Shown here piece by piece: positions 1 to 5,645 of a stretch of DNA of 8,155 nt. Below the pieces are notes generated by a model, which saw only the letters and a list, made by a program, of their open reading frames with translations, was not told where the DNA came from and made no database searches. The position numbers and the translations under genes were made by a program. The DNA is from Clostridiales bacterium (GTDB taxonomy: Bacteria > Bacillota > Clostridia > WRLR01): positions 1-8,155 of the forward strand of contig JAITSR010000128.1 in assembly GCA_031287655.1 (NCBI GenBank), in the 5' to 3' direction. Every line of letters starts with the position of its first letter. Position 1 is the stretch's first letter.

Positions 1-55
1 ACGGCTAAAGATGAACTTGATCACGGCATGGTACATGATTTGATAGGGCGATCAT

Positions 56-89
56 AAAAAAACGCCGGGCGGCATAGAACCGCCGCCCG
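56..89 (-). terminator. Rho-independent terminator, leftward
   Basis: A perfect 8-bp stem (CGGGCGGC at 66-73 pairing with GCCGCCCG at 82-89) with an 8-base loop is followed on the minus strand by a run of seven T (56-62). The T-run is only on the minus-strand side, so it acts on a leftward transcript. The nitroreductase already has a terminator at 195-249, so this one either catches read-through or ends a short transcript starting between the two. Confidence 0.7.
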
Positions 90-142
90 AATGAACGAAG
101 GGCCTTATCGCGTGATCCACATAACCATCCCGGAGCTGCCGT

Positions 143-165
143 AAAAAACTGATCAGCGTCTGATC
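143..165 (-). terminator. Possible weak terminator, leftward
   Basis: A 6-bp stem (GATCAG at 151-156 with CTGATC at 160-165) with a 3-base loop is followed on the minus strand by AG and six T. The stem is short and AT-containing, so this is only suggestive. It lies between two stronger terminator-like hairpins of the same orientation. Confidence 0.3.
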
Positions 166-194
166 GTACAAGGCATGTCGCTTGTTTTTTTAGC

Positions 195-258
195 AAAAAC
201 CCGCGGCGCGCAGCCTGTGATGTGTACAGGGACAAGCTGTGCGCCGCGGCTCCTTTTT
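195..258 (-). terminator. Terminator of the nitroreductase gene
   Basis: CCGCGGCGC at 201-209 pairs perfectly with GCGCCGCGG at 241-249, and the stem extends inward by about four further pairs. A second small stem (CCTGT 214-218 with ACAGG 226-230) can form inside. On the minus strand the stem is followed by G and five T (195-199). It lies about 30 bases past the nitroreductase stop codon. The plus-strand side also carries six T (254-259), so it could work in both directions. Confidence 0.75.
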
Positions 259-279
259 TGCCTGTGCGGTTTTGCGGTT

Positions 280-843
280 TTAGCGGATATAGGCGATCTT
301 CGACGGATCGATCGCGTGCGGCGTGCCGGGCGCTTTTTCGTAGCCGAGCAAAATCGCCATTCCGAAGCGGTAGCCGTCGGGGAATTTCAGCTTTTCTTTG
401 AAATACGCGGCCTTCTGATCGTCGGAGAAGGCGAGCCCCGCAAGGCCGCAGATACAGCTTGCGATGCCGAGCGACGCGGCGGCGATCGTGATATTTTCAA
501 CGACGATTCCGCAATCGAGCAGCGCGCCGTCCCCGCCCGCCTGATCCGTCGAGACGACCACGATCGCGGGCGCGTTATAGAAAAGTCCGACGCCGCGCGA
601 TTGAATTCTCTCATGCAAAGTCTTGTCGGGCATCGCCGCGATCGTGCGGAGCCCCTCCGCCTCAAGCTCGTCGACGAGCTTTTTGTCCGAAACGACGGCG
701 ATACTCCACCGCTGGGAATTGTTTGCGCTCGGCGCGGCGGCTCCGGCCTCCGCGGCCGCGCGGAGCGACTCGTCCGGCACGGTTTGATCGGTGTACGCGC
801 GGCAGGAATAACGTTTGTTGATGACTGCCAGTGTCTCATTCAT
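280..843 (-). CDS. Nitroreductase family protein (FMN-dependent oxidoreductase)
   Basis: This 187-residue protein has the normal size of a small nitroreductase. These enzymes bind FMN as cytoplasmic dimers and use NAD(P)H to reduce nitroaromatics, quinones or flavins; the physiological substrate cannot be read from the sequence. The N-terminal KRYSCRAYTD (residues 10-19) is the FMN-phosphate-contacting Arg-rich segment of the family, APSANNSQRW (37-46) is its second conserved loop, and the C-terminal GMAILLGYE block fits the family ending. The start at 843 is chosen because GGGAGG lies 8 bases upstream; an in-frame start at 894 has no such site and would lie in the promoter. The gene has its own promoter (883-910) and terminator (195-249), so it is probably a single-gene unit rather than part of the vWA operon. 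Family assignment is firm, substrate unknown. Confidence 0.9.
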   Translation of the reverse strand: MNETLAVINKRYSCRAYTDQTVPDESLRAAAEAGAAAPSANNSQRWSIAVVSDKKLVDELEAEGLRTIAAMPDKTLHERIQSRGVGLFYNAPAIVVVSTDQAGGDGALLDCGIVVENITIAAASLGIASCICGLAGLAFSDDQKAAYFKEKLKFPDGYRFGMAILLGYEKAPGTPHAIDPSKIAYIR

Positions 844-882
844 GGTGATTGCCTCCCTATTCCTCGTAAAGATGTTTAGGTC

Positions 883-910
883 AGTATATCGCATCCCGCG
901 AACATTTCAA
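883..910 (-). promoter_or_regulatory. Promoter of the nitroreductase gene
   Basis: The minus strand reads TTGAAA (905-910), a 16-base spacer, then TATACT (883-888). Both boxes match the housekeeping sigma consensus at five of six positions. The expected transcript start is near 876, giving an untranslated leader of roughly 33 bases that contains the GGGAGG ribosome binding site. Confidence 0.7.
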
Positions 911-916
911 GGCCGC

Positions 917-944
917 AAAAAAGGGAGCCCACAAAGGCTGATCC
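917..944 (-). terminator. Weak terminator after the vWA lipoprotein gene
   Basis: Immediately after the lipoprotein stop codon the minus strand can fold GGA/TCC and GCC/GGC pairs with a 3-base bulge (924-944), followed by CCC and six T (917-922). The stem is short, so termination may be partial. Confidence 0.4.
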
Positions 945-946
945 GC

Positions 947-2953
947 TTATCTGCGGGCGATTTGCGCGTATTGACGCAGAAGGTCCAGATAGGCGACGCG
1001 GTATCCGCCGACATCCCTGCCGAGCCCCGCGCCCGCAAGCTCCGCCGCGCGCTCAATCGTCGCCGACCCGGTATACGGGGATTGGCGCAGAAGATGGCCG
1101 AACGCGGCCACGGAGCAGGCGAACCGAAAGTCCTCGCTGCTCTCGGCGGCGGACGCGATGTCGCCGACCGTCACGGCTTTTACGAGCTCCCGACTCTCCG
1201 CTTCGCCGGGGCGCTTATAGCGGATACGCACTTCGCCAAGCTCATTTGCAAAGCTCTCGTCTCCCGCAGACGCGGCGGCCCCCGTTTCGGCTGCGGACGC
1301 CGCCTCCGCGGACATCGTAGCCGCCTCCTCCGCGGATACTGTGGCCGCCGCGGCCGTTGCGGTATTCACGTTTTCTGCGTTTTCCGTGTTTTCCGCGTTT
1401 TCTGTGTTTTCCGCGGCCGCCCCGGCAGAGATCGCAGCCGCCTCCGCAGCAGCGCTGTTCGCGCTATACTTATAATTCTGCGCGAGCGTACCCTGCGCGC
1501 CGGTTCTCAGCGTCAACTCGTAGAGCACAACGACGTCCGTACCCGCCCCAATCTCTCCGGCGTCCTTTGTGTCGTCCGCAAAATCCTGATTGGGCATCAC
1601 GCGGTTTTCATAGCCGATCAGCCGGTAATCCGCAACGTTCGCGGAATTGAACTCCACCTGCGCCTTCACATCGTCCGCGATCGCGTAAAGATTCGACGCG
1701 AGCTCGTCGACGAGCACTTTTTTGGCCGTCGCGAGCGAGTTGAGGTAGGAGTAGTTGCCGGTGCCGTCTCTTGCGAGCGTCTCCATGATGTCGTCGCGGA
1801 TATTGCCCGAGCCGACGCCGAGCACGGAAAGATAGACGCCGCTTTTGCGCTTCTCGCTGATCAGCTCGGAGAGCTCGCCGACGTCCGACGTGCCGACGTT
1901 GAAGTCGCCGTCCGTCGCGAGGATCACGCGATTGTTGCCGCCCAAAAGAAAGTTCCGCTCCGCGAGCGCGTATGCCGTGCGGATTCCGTCCGCGCCCGCC
2001 GTGGAGCCGCCCGCGGAAAGGCCCGAGATCGCCCGTTTGACCGCCGTCCGGTCCGCGCCGTTCACGCTGTCGAGCAAGACCTGCGAGCTGCCCGCGTATG
2101 TCACGAGCGACACGGTATCCGCCTCCCCCAGAGTATCTGCGAGCAGCGCAAACGCGTCTTTTAACAGCGGCAGCTTGTCATAGGAATCCATCGATCCGGA
2201 TGTGTCAACCAAAAAAGTCAGATTGCAGGGCGGCAGATCGCCCCTGTCGATGTCGCGCGCCCTGACGCGAAGGAACGCGACGTATTTGGACGCGTCGAAC
2301 GGGGACGGGCCGACCTCCGTATAGATCGAAAAAGGCGCCGCGTCAAAGGGCATTTCGCGCTCGTAGCGAAAAAAGTTGATCAACTCCTCGATCCGCACCG
2401 CGTCCGCGGGCGGCAGGCGTCCGGCGTCCAGATAGCGCTCAACGTTGGAATAGGCCGCCGTGTCCACTTTGAGCGAAAGCGTCGAAAGCGGCGACGCCGC
2501 CGCGTCCACCCGGCTGTTCTCGACGATTTTTTGATAACTCTCACCGCGCGCGTAGTAGGCTTGCCCCGCGCCGGCCCCTACCGGCGGCGTGAGGTTCGTG
2601 TCCGCGTCATAGGCAGACGAGTCGACCGCCGTCCCGTCATCCGCGTCGGCGGTCAAGTTACCGGCTGCGGGCAAGTCGCCGATGCCAAGCGAGCCGGGTC
2701 CGGCGGCGGACGGAGCCTCTGCCTCGTCGCCCGCGTCTGCCGATACGGCTGTCGTCGCCGCGACCGTCTCGGGGGGCGCCGCCCCGGCAACCGTCGTCGT
2801 TGCGGCGGCGACCGCGGCCGCCGTCGTCTCCCCGCCGTCGTTCTCCGCCCCTCCGCTGCTGCACGCGCCGAGCGCGCCCGTCAACGCGAGCGCTCCGGCC
2901 AACAGCGCGGCGAAGTACCGCCTTTTGCCGATCTGTCTCTTTTGTTTTTTCAT
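947..2953 (-). CDS. YfbK-like von Willebrand factor A domain lipoprotein
   Basis: This 668-residue exported lipoprotein has a basic N-terminus, a hydrophobic stretch and lipobox LGAC with the lipidated Cys at residue 31. An Ala/Thr/Gly-rich linker (32-130) leads to the VWF_N-type segment (about 130-205, including LPPADAVRIEELINFF). The vWA domain (about 242-420) keeps a complete metal-ion-dependent adhesion site: DTSGS at 250-254, T318 in GGSTAG, and D348 in ATDGD. The end (about 430-668) matches the DUF3520-type C-terminal region of YfbK proteins. That region is interrupted at about 497-567 by an Ala/Glu/Asn-rich insert. The function of YfbK-type proteins is not established; a Mg-dependent ligand-binding role outside the cell is inferred. 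The start at 2953 has a strong AAAGGAGGT site. It lies 136 bases after the anti-sigma gene with no clear terminator between, so co-transcription is possible. Confidence 0.92.
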   Translation of the reverse strand: MKKQKRQIGKRRYFAALLAGALALTGALGACSSGGAENDGGETTAAAVAAATTTVAGAAPPETVAATTAVSADAGDEAEAPSAAGPGSLGIGDLPAAGNLTADADDGTAVDSSAYDADTNLTPPVGAGAGQAYYARGESYQKIVENSRVDAAASPLSTLSLKVDTAAYSNVERYLDAGRLPPADAVRIEELINFFRYEREMPFDAAPFSIYTEVGPSPFDASKYVAFLRVRARDIDRGDLPPCNLTFLVDTSGSMDSYDKLPLLKDAFALLADTLGEADTVSLVTYAGSSQVLLDSVNGADRTAVKRAISGLSAGGSTAGADGIRTAYALAERNFLLGGNNRVILATDGDFNVGTSDVGELSELISEKRKSGVYLSVLGVGSGNIRDDIMETLARDGTGNYSYLNSLATAKKVLVDELASNLYAIADDVKAQVEFNSANVADYRLIGYENRVMPNQDFADDTKDAGEIGAGTDVVVLYELTLRTGAQGTLAQNYKYSANSAAAEAAAISAGAAAENTENAENTENAENVNTATAAAATVSAEEAATMSAEAASAAETGAAASAGDESFANELGEVRIRYKRPGEAESRELVKAVTVGDIASAAESSEDFRFACSVAAFGHLLRQSPYTGSATIERAAELAGAGLGRDVGGYRVAYLDLLRQYAQIARR
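1370..1414. repeat. Five tandem 9-bp repeats inside the vWA lipoprotein gene
   Basis: On the plus strand five copies of a unit GTTTTCYGY (consensus gttttccgc, differing only at two pyrimidine positions) run end to end. On the coding strand they encode Glu-Asn-Ala/Thr five times, giving ENTENAENTENAEN-like protein sequence at about residues 515-529. The 9-bp period keeps frame, so copy-number change would alter protein length without a frameshift. Confidence 0.9.
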
Positions 2954-3001
2954 GATGACCTCCTTTTTATTTGCCGTCCGCCGTCGGGGCTGCTTTTCCC
3001 G

Positions 3002-3035
3002 CGGCGTTTTCTGTCTCTATCTATAGAAACCGCCG
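3002..3035 (-). other. Possible leader stem-loop upstream of the vWA lipoprotein gene
   Basis: CGGC (3002-3005) pairs with GCCG (3032-3035), and after one bulged base GTTT (3006-3009) pairs with AAAC (3027-3030). The hairpin lies in the 136-base gap before the lipoprotein gene, some 50 bases upstream of its start. There is no T-run directly after it on the minus strand, so it is not a clear terminator. A role in mRNA stability or a chance fold are both possible. Confidence 0.25.
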
Positions 3036-3089
3036 ACAAATAAAAATCATTACAGCCGTCATGAAAAGCCCATAAAATAAACCGCGGTA

Positions 3090-4115
3090 TTATGTCTGCG
3101 CAAGGCCGAGCAGCGTGTTCAGATCGTACTTGCAGGTCATTTCATACACGACGCCGCCCCGCTCGAAGGTCAGGAGACTATAATCCGCGCCATAGACGCC
3201 GTAGGCGGCCTGCCGCTCGCCGCCGATCGGGATTTCCAGCGCCCAAAGCCCCGCGCGCGCGGCGCCGCCGCCCTGCCGCAGCGTGATCACGACGTCGTCG
3301 TTGCGCGCGTCGGCGACATAGTAGATCGTGCGCTCAATGTCCTGCTCGACGCCCGCGATCGAAAAGCCGTCCGCAAGCGTGAACCCGAGGGGGATCACCT
3401 CGTAGGCGCCGGGGCGCGCCTGACCGGCGGCTTCGGGCGACGCGGCGCCTTGCGCGGTCGATGCCGCCGTCGTTACGGCGCCTGCGCCGCCGACGGACTC
3501 CGCTTGGTTCGCGGCGGCTGGCGGCGCGGCGCTCTGCCCCGCTTCGTCCCGCTTCGTGTCCCTCGCGCCGACTTGGGCTAGTTCCGCGCCGATCCGCCCC
3601 CATCGGCCTAAAATCCAGTCCGCCGCGGGGCCCTGCGAAAGCGCGAAAACCAGACAGGCCGCGGCCGCAAAGACCCCCGCGCCGACAAAGAAGCGCCCGC
3701 GTCGGATCGCCGCGACGCTCCGCCTGATCCGGTCGTCAAAGTCCTCGTCCTCAGCCGCCCACTCCGGCGGCGGGACCATGCCCGGCCCGGCGCGCCGCGT
3801 CGACCTGCCGGACCCGGCGTCGACTTTTGTTCGCTCGCCGGTCCCGGTGCGCACGGCGATCTCAGTCCAGCCGCCGTCGACCGAAATACCGTCGTCGATC
3901 ATTCCGGTTCCGCCGCCCGTTATTTCGCCGCCTGTACGGGGCGCAGGGCGCGCGGGAACCATCGCCCGCGACGCCGCCGATTCCGCAGCCTGTGCCGAGA
4001 CCGCGACAAGCTCCTTGCGCAGCTGTGAGCCGTAGCGCTCGACATAACGCGCCGCGAGCTCCGCAAAAATCTCATCCTGTTTTTTATCGTTTTTCCGTTT
4101 CGAGCTCACGCGCAT
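3090..4115 (-). CDS. Putative membrane anti-sigma factor
   Basis: From the ATG at 4115 this is a 341-residue single-pass membrane protein. Residues 1-50 form a charged helical segment (KQDEIFAELAARYVERYG) that could bind the sigma factor; then comes a long Gly/Pro/Arg-rich cytoplasmic linker, a membrane segment at about 142-160, and an outside part with an Ala-rich linker followed by a compact domain (about 236-341) ending VVYEMTCKYDLNTLLGLAQ. This end resembles DUF4367-type domains of clostridial sigma-associated proteins, a match from memory. No zinc-type anti-sigma motif (HxxxCxxC) is present. The gene overlaps the sigma gene by about 32 bases, suggesting translational coupling. The start is uncertain: AGGG lies only 2 bases before the ATG at 4115 but 8 bases before an in-frame GTG at 4109, so GTG may be the real start. 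The anti-sigma role is inferred mainly from position and topology. Confidence 0.75.
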   Translation of the reverse strand: MRVSSKRKNDKKQDEIFAELAARYVERYGSQLRKELVAVSAQAAESAASRAMVPARPAPRTGGEITGGGTGMIDDGISVDGGWTEIAVRTGTGERTKVDAGSGRSTRRAGPGMVPPPEWAAEDEDFDDRIRRSVAAIRRGRFFVGAGVFAAAACLVFALSQGPAADWILGRWGRIGAELAQVGARDTKRDEAGQSAAPPAAANQAESVGGAGAVTTAASTAQGAASPEAAGQARPGAYEVIPLGFTLADGFSIAGVEQDIERTIYYVADARNDDVVITLRQGGGAARAGLWALEIPIGGERQAAYGVYGADYSLLTFERGGVVYEMTCKYDLNTLLGLAQT

Positions 4116-4653
4116 ATCCCTTTTCCCGCAGCAGGGCGCAGAGTTTCTTTTTGATCCGGTGCAGCCGAACCGTGATGTTGTTTTCCGTCTCACCGAGCAT
4201 TTTGCCAATCTCCCGATGCGGCAGCCCATACGCGAACTTCAGTAAAAAAAGATCGCGGTTCGCATCGCCGAGCTGATCCACGATCCTCATAATCTCGGCG
4301 GCGGACAACTCCGACAGCACAATTTCCTCAACGTCCTGCCCGTCCGCCTCCATTTCGTCCTCAATCGGGTCGGCGGCTCCGCGCCCCCTCTGTTCCAGCA
4401 ATGTGAGCGCGCAGTTCCGCGCGATTGTAACAACAAAAGCAACCGCCTTCCCGCTCGCCGGGTCCTCAATCTTCCCGATGTTTTTGAAGATGCGAATATA
4501 CGCCTCGCTGACCGCGTCCTCCGCGAGCATCCTGTCGCGCAGGATTCCATACGCCTTATACAGCATCAGGTTCTTGTACTTTGCGTATACATATTCAAAC
4601 TTTGACCGGTCGCTTTCGGAGCGAAAGGCCAGCGTAACAACCGTCAGCGGCAT
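4084..4653 (-). CDS. ECF-type RNA polymerase sigma factor
   Basis: This 189-residue protein has the two-domain layout of extracytoplasmic-function sigma factors, which direct RNA polymerase to a small promoter set. Region 2 spans about residues 18-90, with the core-binding/-10-recognition helix AEDAVSEAYIRIFKNI at 44-59. An acidic linker (about 95-112) leads to region 4 (about 119-172), whose helix-turn-helix LPHREIGKMLGETENNITVR lies at 144-163. The start at 4653 is the only sensible one; a GAGG lies just 2 bases upstream, so the initiation signal is tight and translation may be weak or coupled to the toxin gene, which ends 28 bases earlier. The next gene overlaps its 3' end and is the likely anti-sigma factor. 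No ECF-type autoregulated promoter is obvious. Its regulon cannot be told from this window. Confidence 0.9.
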   Translation of the reverse strand: MPLTVVTLAFRSESDRSKFEYVYAKYKNLMLYKAYGILRDRMLAEDAVSEAYIRIFKNIGKIEDPASGKAVAFVVTIARNCALTLLEQRGRGAADPIEDEMEADGQDVEEIVLSELSAAEIMRIVDQLGDANRDLFLLKFAYGLPHREIGKMLGETENNITVRLHRIKKKLCALLREKGYARELETEKR

Positions 4654-4681
4654 TACCTCGTTTTTGTTTCCGATTTCAGAA

Positions 4682-4981
4682 TTATTGATTGAACAAATCT
4701 GTATGGCTGCCCGTGCCGAAAAGATAGAGAATCATATTCGATTCCCGCTTTTCGTACACAAGCAGCCAGTCGCCGGAAGCGCCGATGTGGCACTCGCGAA
4801 AGTGTTGGAGATTGCCTTTTAGCTGATGGTCTTTCCAGTTTGCCGGGAGCGGTAAATCCTGAGCTAACTGGTCGATAACCCAGTCAAGCAAATCCATGTC
4901 AAGCCCACGCTTTTTGGCAAGTTTGCGTGTCCGCCTGTAGTTAGTCGGCGGAAAGACTGTGTAAATGTGCGCGTCACTCAT
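4682..4981 (-). CDS. yafQ: YafQ/RelE-type mRNA interferase toxin
   Basis: This 99-residue protein is the length of YafQ toxins, ribosome-dependent endoribonucleases that cut mRNA during translation. The family catalytic positions can all be seen: KDH (H52), ECH (H65), DW (D71-W72) and TGSH (H93) followed by DLF (F97), each in the order found in E. coli YafQ. An intact active site argues for a functional toxin. Three ATG codons occur in a row; the third (4981) is chosen because a GAGG lies 6 bases upstream, while the first would have none. The start overlaps the antitoxin stop codon by 8 bases (ATGAGTGA), the usual coupling in such pairs. The sigma gene begins 28 bases after its stop. The symbol marks the family; orthology to E. 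coli yafQ is not claimed. Confidence 0.88.
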   Translation of the reverse strand: MSDAHIYTVFPPTNYRRTRKLAKKRGLDMDLLDWVIDQLAQDLPLPANWKDHQLKGNLQHFRECHIGASGDWLLVYEKRESNMILYLFGTGSHTDLFNQ

Positions 4982-5294
4982 CATCATCCTCTGCGTCCAA
5001 CATTGCGCGAAGCTCAGCCGCGTTTTTACAAGTTTTCGCACCGTTGGCGACGGCGGCATATGCCATCTCCGCCTCCTCGAGAAGTGACGCCTCAAACTCC
5101 GGAGTGTAGCCGTTTTCGGTCAGTTGTTCGGAGGATAAATCAAATGGGACTCTCCGCTTCAAATATATCTGGTGAAGCATAAGATTGAACAAATCGCTGA
5201 AGGAGAGCCCAATTGCGGACAAAATAGGCTCAACATTCGCTTTTAGCTCGGGATTGACCCTGATGTGCATACCGCTTGAACGTGTACCTGACAT
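4974..5294 (-). CDS. dinJ: RelB/DinJ-family antitoxin
   Basis: The 106-residue product begins with a ribbon-helix-helix DNA-binding fold: a beta-strand segment MHIRVNPELK (residues 9-18) followed by two helices with LGLSFSDLFNLML-like spacing (about 25-43), as in RelB/DinJ. The acidic helical C-terminal half (about 66-106, ending AEDDDE) is where such antitoxins wrap the toxin. Family members neutralise the paired toxin and repress their own operon as a complex. The start at 5294 has GGGAGG 5 bases upstream; an earlier in-frame start at 5330 lacks this. It is the first gene after the promoter at 5380-5408. GC content here looks lower than in the flanking sigma and vWA genes, in keeping with transfer. 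The symbol indicates the family only. Confidence 0.87.
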   Translation of the reverse strand: MSGTRSSGMHIRVNPELKANVEPILSAIGLSFSDLFNLMLHQIYLKRRVPFDLSSEQLTENGYTPEFEASLLEEAEMAYAAVANGAKTCKNAAELRAMLDAEDDDE

Positions 5295-5358
5295 ACGAAC
5301 CTCCCATGTAGTCACTCCGCTCCGCCACAAACAGCGACGAAATGAAATCGTTGTTTAA

Positions 5359-5371
5359 AGAGGAGACCTCT
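5359..5371. promoter_or_regulatory. Possible operator at the toxin-antitoxin transcript start
   Basis: AGAGG (5359-5363) and CCTCT (5367-5371) form an inverted repeat with a 3-base centre, lying at the predicted transcript start of the antitoxin promoter. Ribbon-helix-helix antitoxins commonly bind short inverted repeats overlapping their promoter. Its role as an operator is inferred. Confidence 0.3.
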
Positions 5372-5379
5372 CCAACAAA

Positions 5380-5408
5380 AGCATACACAAAGCAGCCACA
5401 AATGTCAA
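5380..5408 (-). promoter_or_regulatory. Promoter of the toxin-antitoxin operon
   Basis: On the minus strand TTGACA (5403-5408) is a perfect -35 box, followed after exactly 17 bases by TATGCT (5380-5385), a five-of-six -10 box. Transcription should start near 5373, about 78 bases before the antitoxin start codon. This is the only strong promoter seen ahead of the toxin, sigma and anti-sigma genes. Confidence 0.75.
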
Positions 5409-5415
5409 TGATTCT

Positions 5416-5429
5416 TAAACAGCTGTTTA
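5416..5429. promoter_or_regulatory. 14-bp perfect palindrome next to the antitoxin promoter
   Basis: TAAACAGCTGTTTA is a perfect two-fold palindrome ending 7 bases before the -35 box of the toxin-antitoxin promoter. With no loop it is better explained as a dimeric protein binding site than as a hairpin. Candidate binders are the local antitoxin complex or another regulator. Confidence 0.4.
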
Positions 5430-5462
5430 GGCTGGTGTTGTTCCGCACGAATATCTTCAAAA

Positions 5463-5500
5463 AACTAAAACCCGCCAAATATGCTGCATTGGCGGGTTTT
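5463..5500 (-). terminator. Terminator of the tRNA operon
   Basis: AAAACCCGCCAA (5467-5478) pairs perfectly with TTGGCGGGTTTT (5489-5500) around a 10-base loop. On the minus strand the stem ends in a T-rich stretch (TTTTAG then six T). It starts 7 bases past the end of tRNA-Val and isolates the tRNA operon from the downstream toxin-antitoxin promoter. Confidence 0.85.
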
Positions 5501-5506
5501 CCTTTA

Positions 5507-5579
5507 TGGGCACTATTGGGCTCGAACCAACGACCCCCTGCTTGTAAGGCAGGTGCTCTCCCAGCTGAGCTAAGCGCCC
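5507..5579 (-). tRNA. tRNA-Val (anticodon UAC)
   Basis: The 73-base minus-strand sequence folds into a complete cloverleaf. The acceptor stem GGGCGCT pairs with AGTGCCC (one G-U), followed by discriminator A. The D arm reads TAGCTCAGCTGGGAGAGCA, the anticodon stem CCTGC/GCAGG encloses loop CTTACAA with anticodon TAC, and the T loop is TTCGAGC. The 3' CCA is not encoded: the next bases are TAAAGG. It is the second tRNA of a two-tRNA operon. Confidence 0.95.
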
Positions 5580-5589
5580 AAACAAAGCG

Positions 5590-5621
5590 GCGGCGCGGGT
5601 ACACTGCGGCTCCCGCGCCGC
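5590..5621 (-). other. GC-rich stem-loop between the two tRNAs
   Basis: GCGGCGCGGG (5590-5599) and CCCGCGCCGC (5612-5621) form a perfect 10-bp stem with a 12-base loop. On the minus strand it is followed only by a broken T-stretch (CGCTTTGTTT), so it is at best an inefficient terminator. It could serve as a processing or stability element between the tRNAs. Confidence 0.6.
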
Positions 5622-5645
5622 GTCCGGCTTTTGTGTGTAAAAAAA

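Noticed and set aside
1..57. Possible tail of a plus-strand gene ending at TAA 55-57 (peptide end HGMVHDLIGRS)
   Set aside because: Eighteen codons only, with AT-rich third positions unlike neighbouring genes; another plus frame is also open to a stop at 40-42. Cannot be supported from this window.
91..144. A 17-residue plus-strand mini-frame beginning MNEGPYRV
   Set aside because: The codons look plausible, but there is no ribosome binding site (the terminator stem is directly upstream) and no family match.
175..879. A 234-codon plus-strand frame opposite the nitroreductase
   Set aside because: No recognisable domain and it covers a terminator at its start; the minus-strand protein is clearly a nitroreductase with its own promoter.
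815..2164. A 449-codon open frame on the plus strand opposite the vWA lipoprotein gene
   Set aside because: Its product is Arg-rich with no domain, and it exists because the GC-rich antisense strand has few stop codons. The minus-strand frame has a signal peptide, intact vWA motifs and a strong ribosome binding site.
3556..4035. Plus-strand Arg/Pro-rich frames opposite the anti-sigma gene
   Set aside because: Low-complexity antisense products of GC-rich coding DNA, with no ribosome binding site or promoter.
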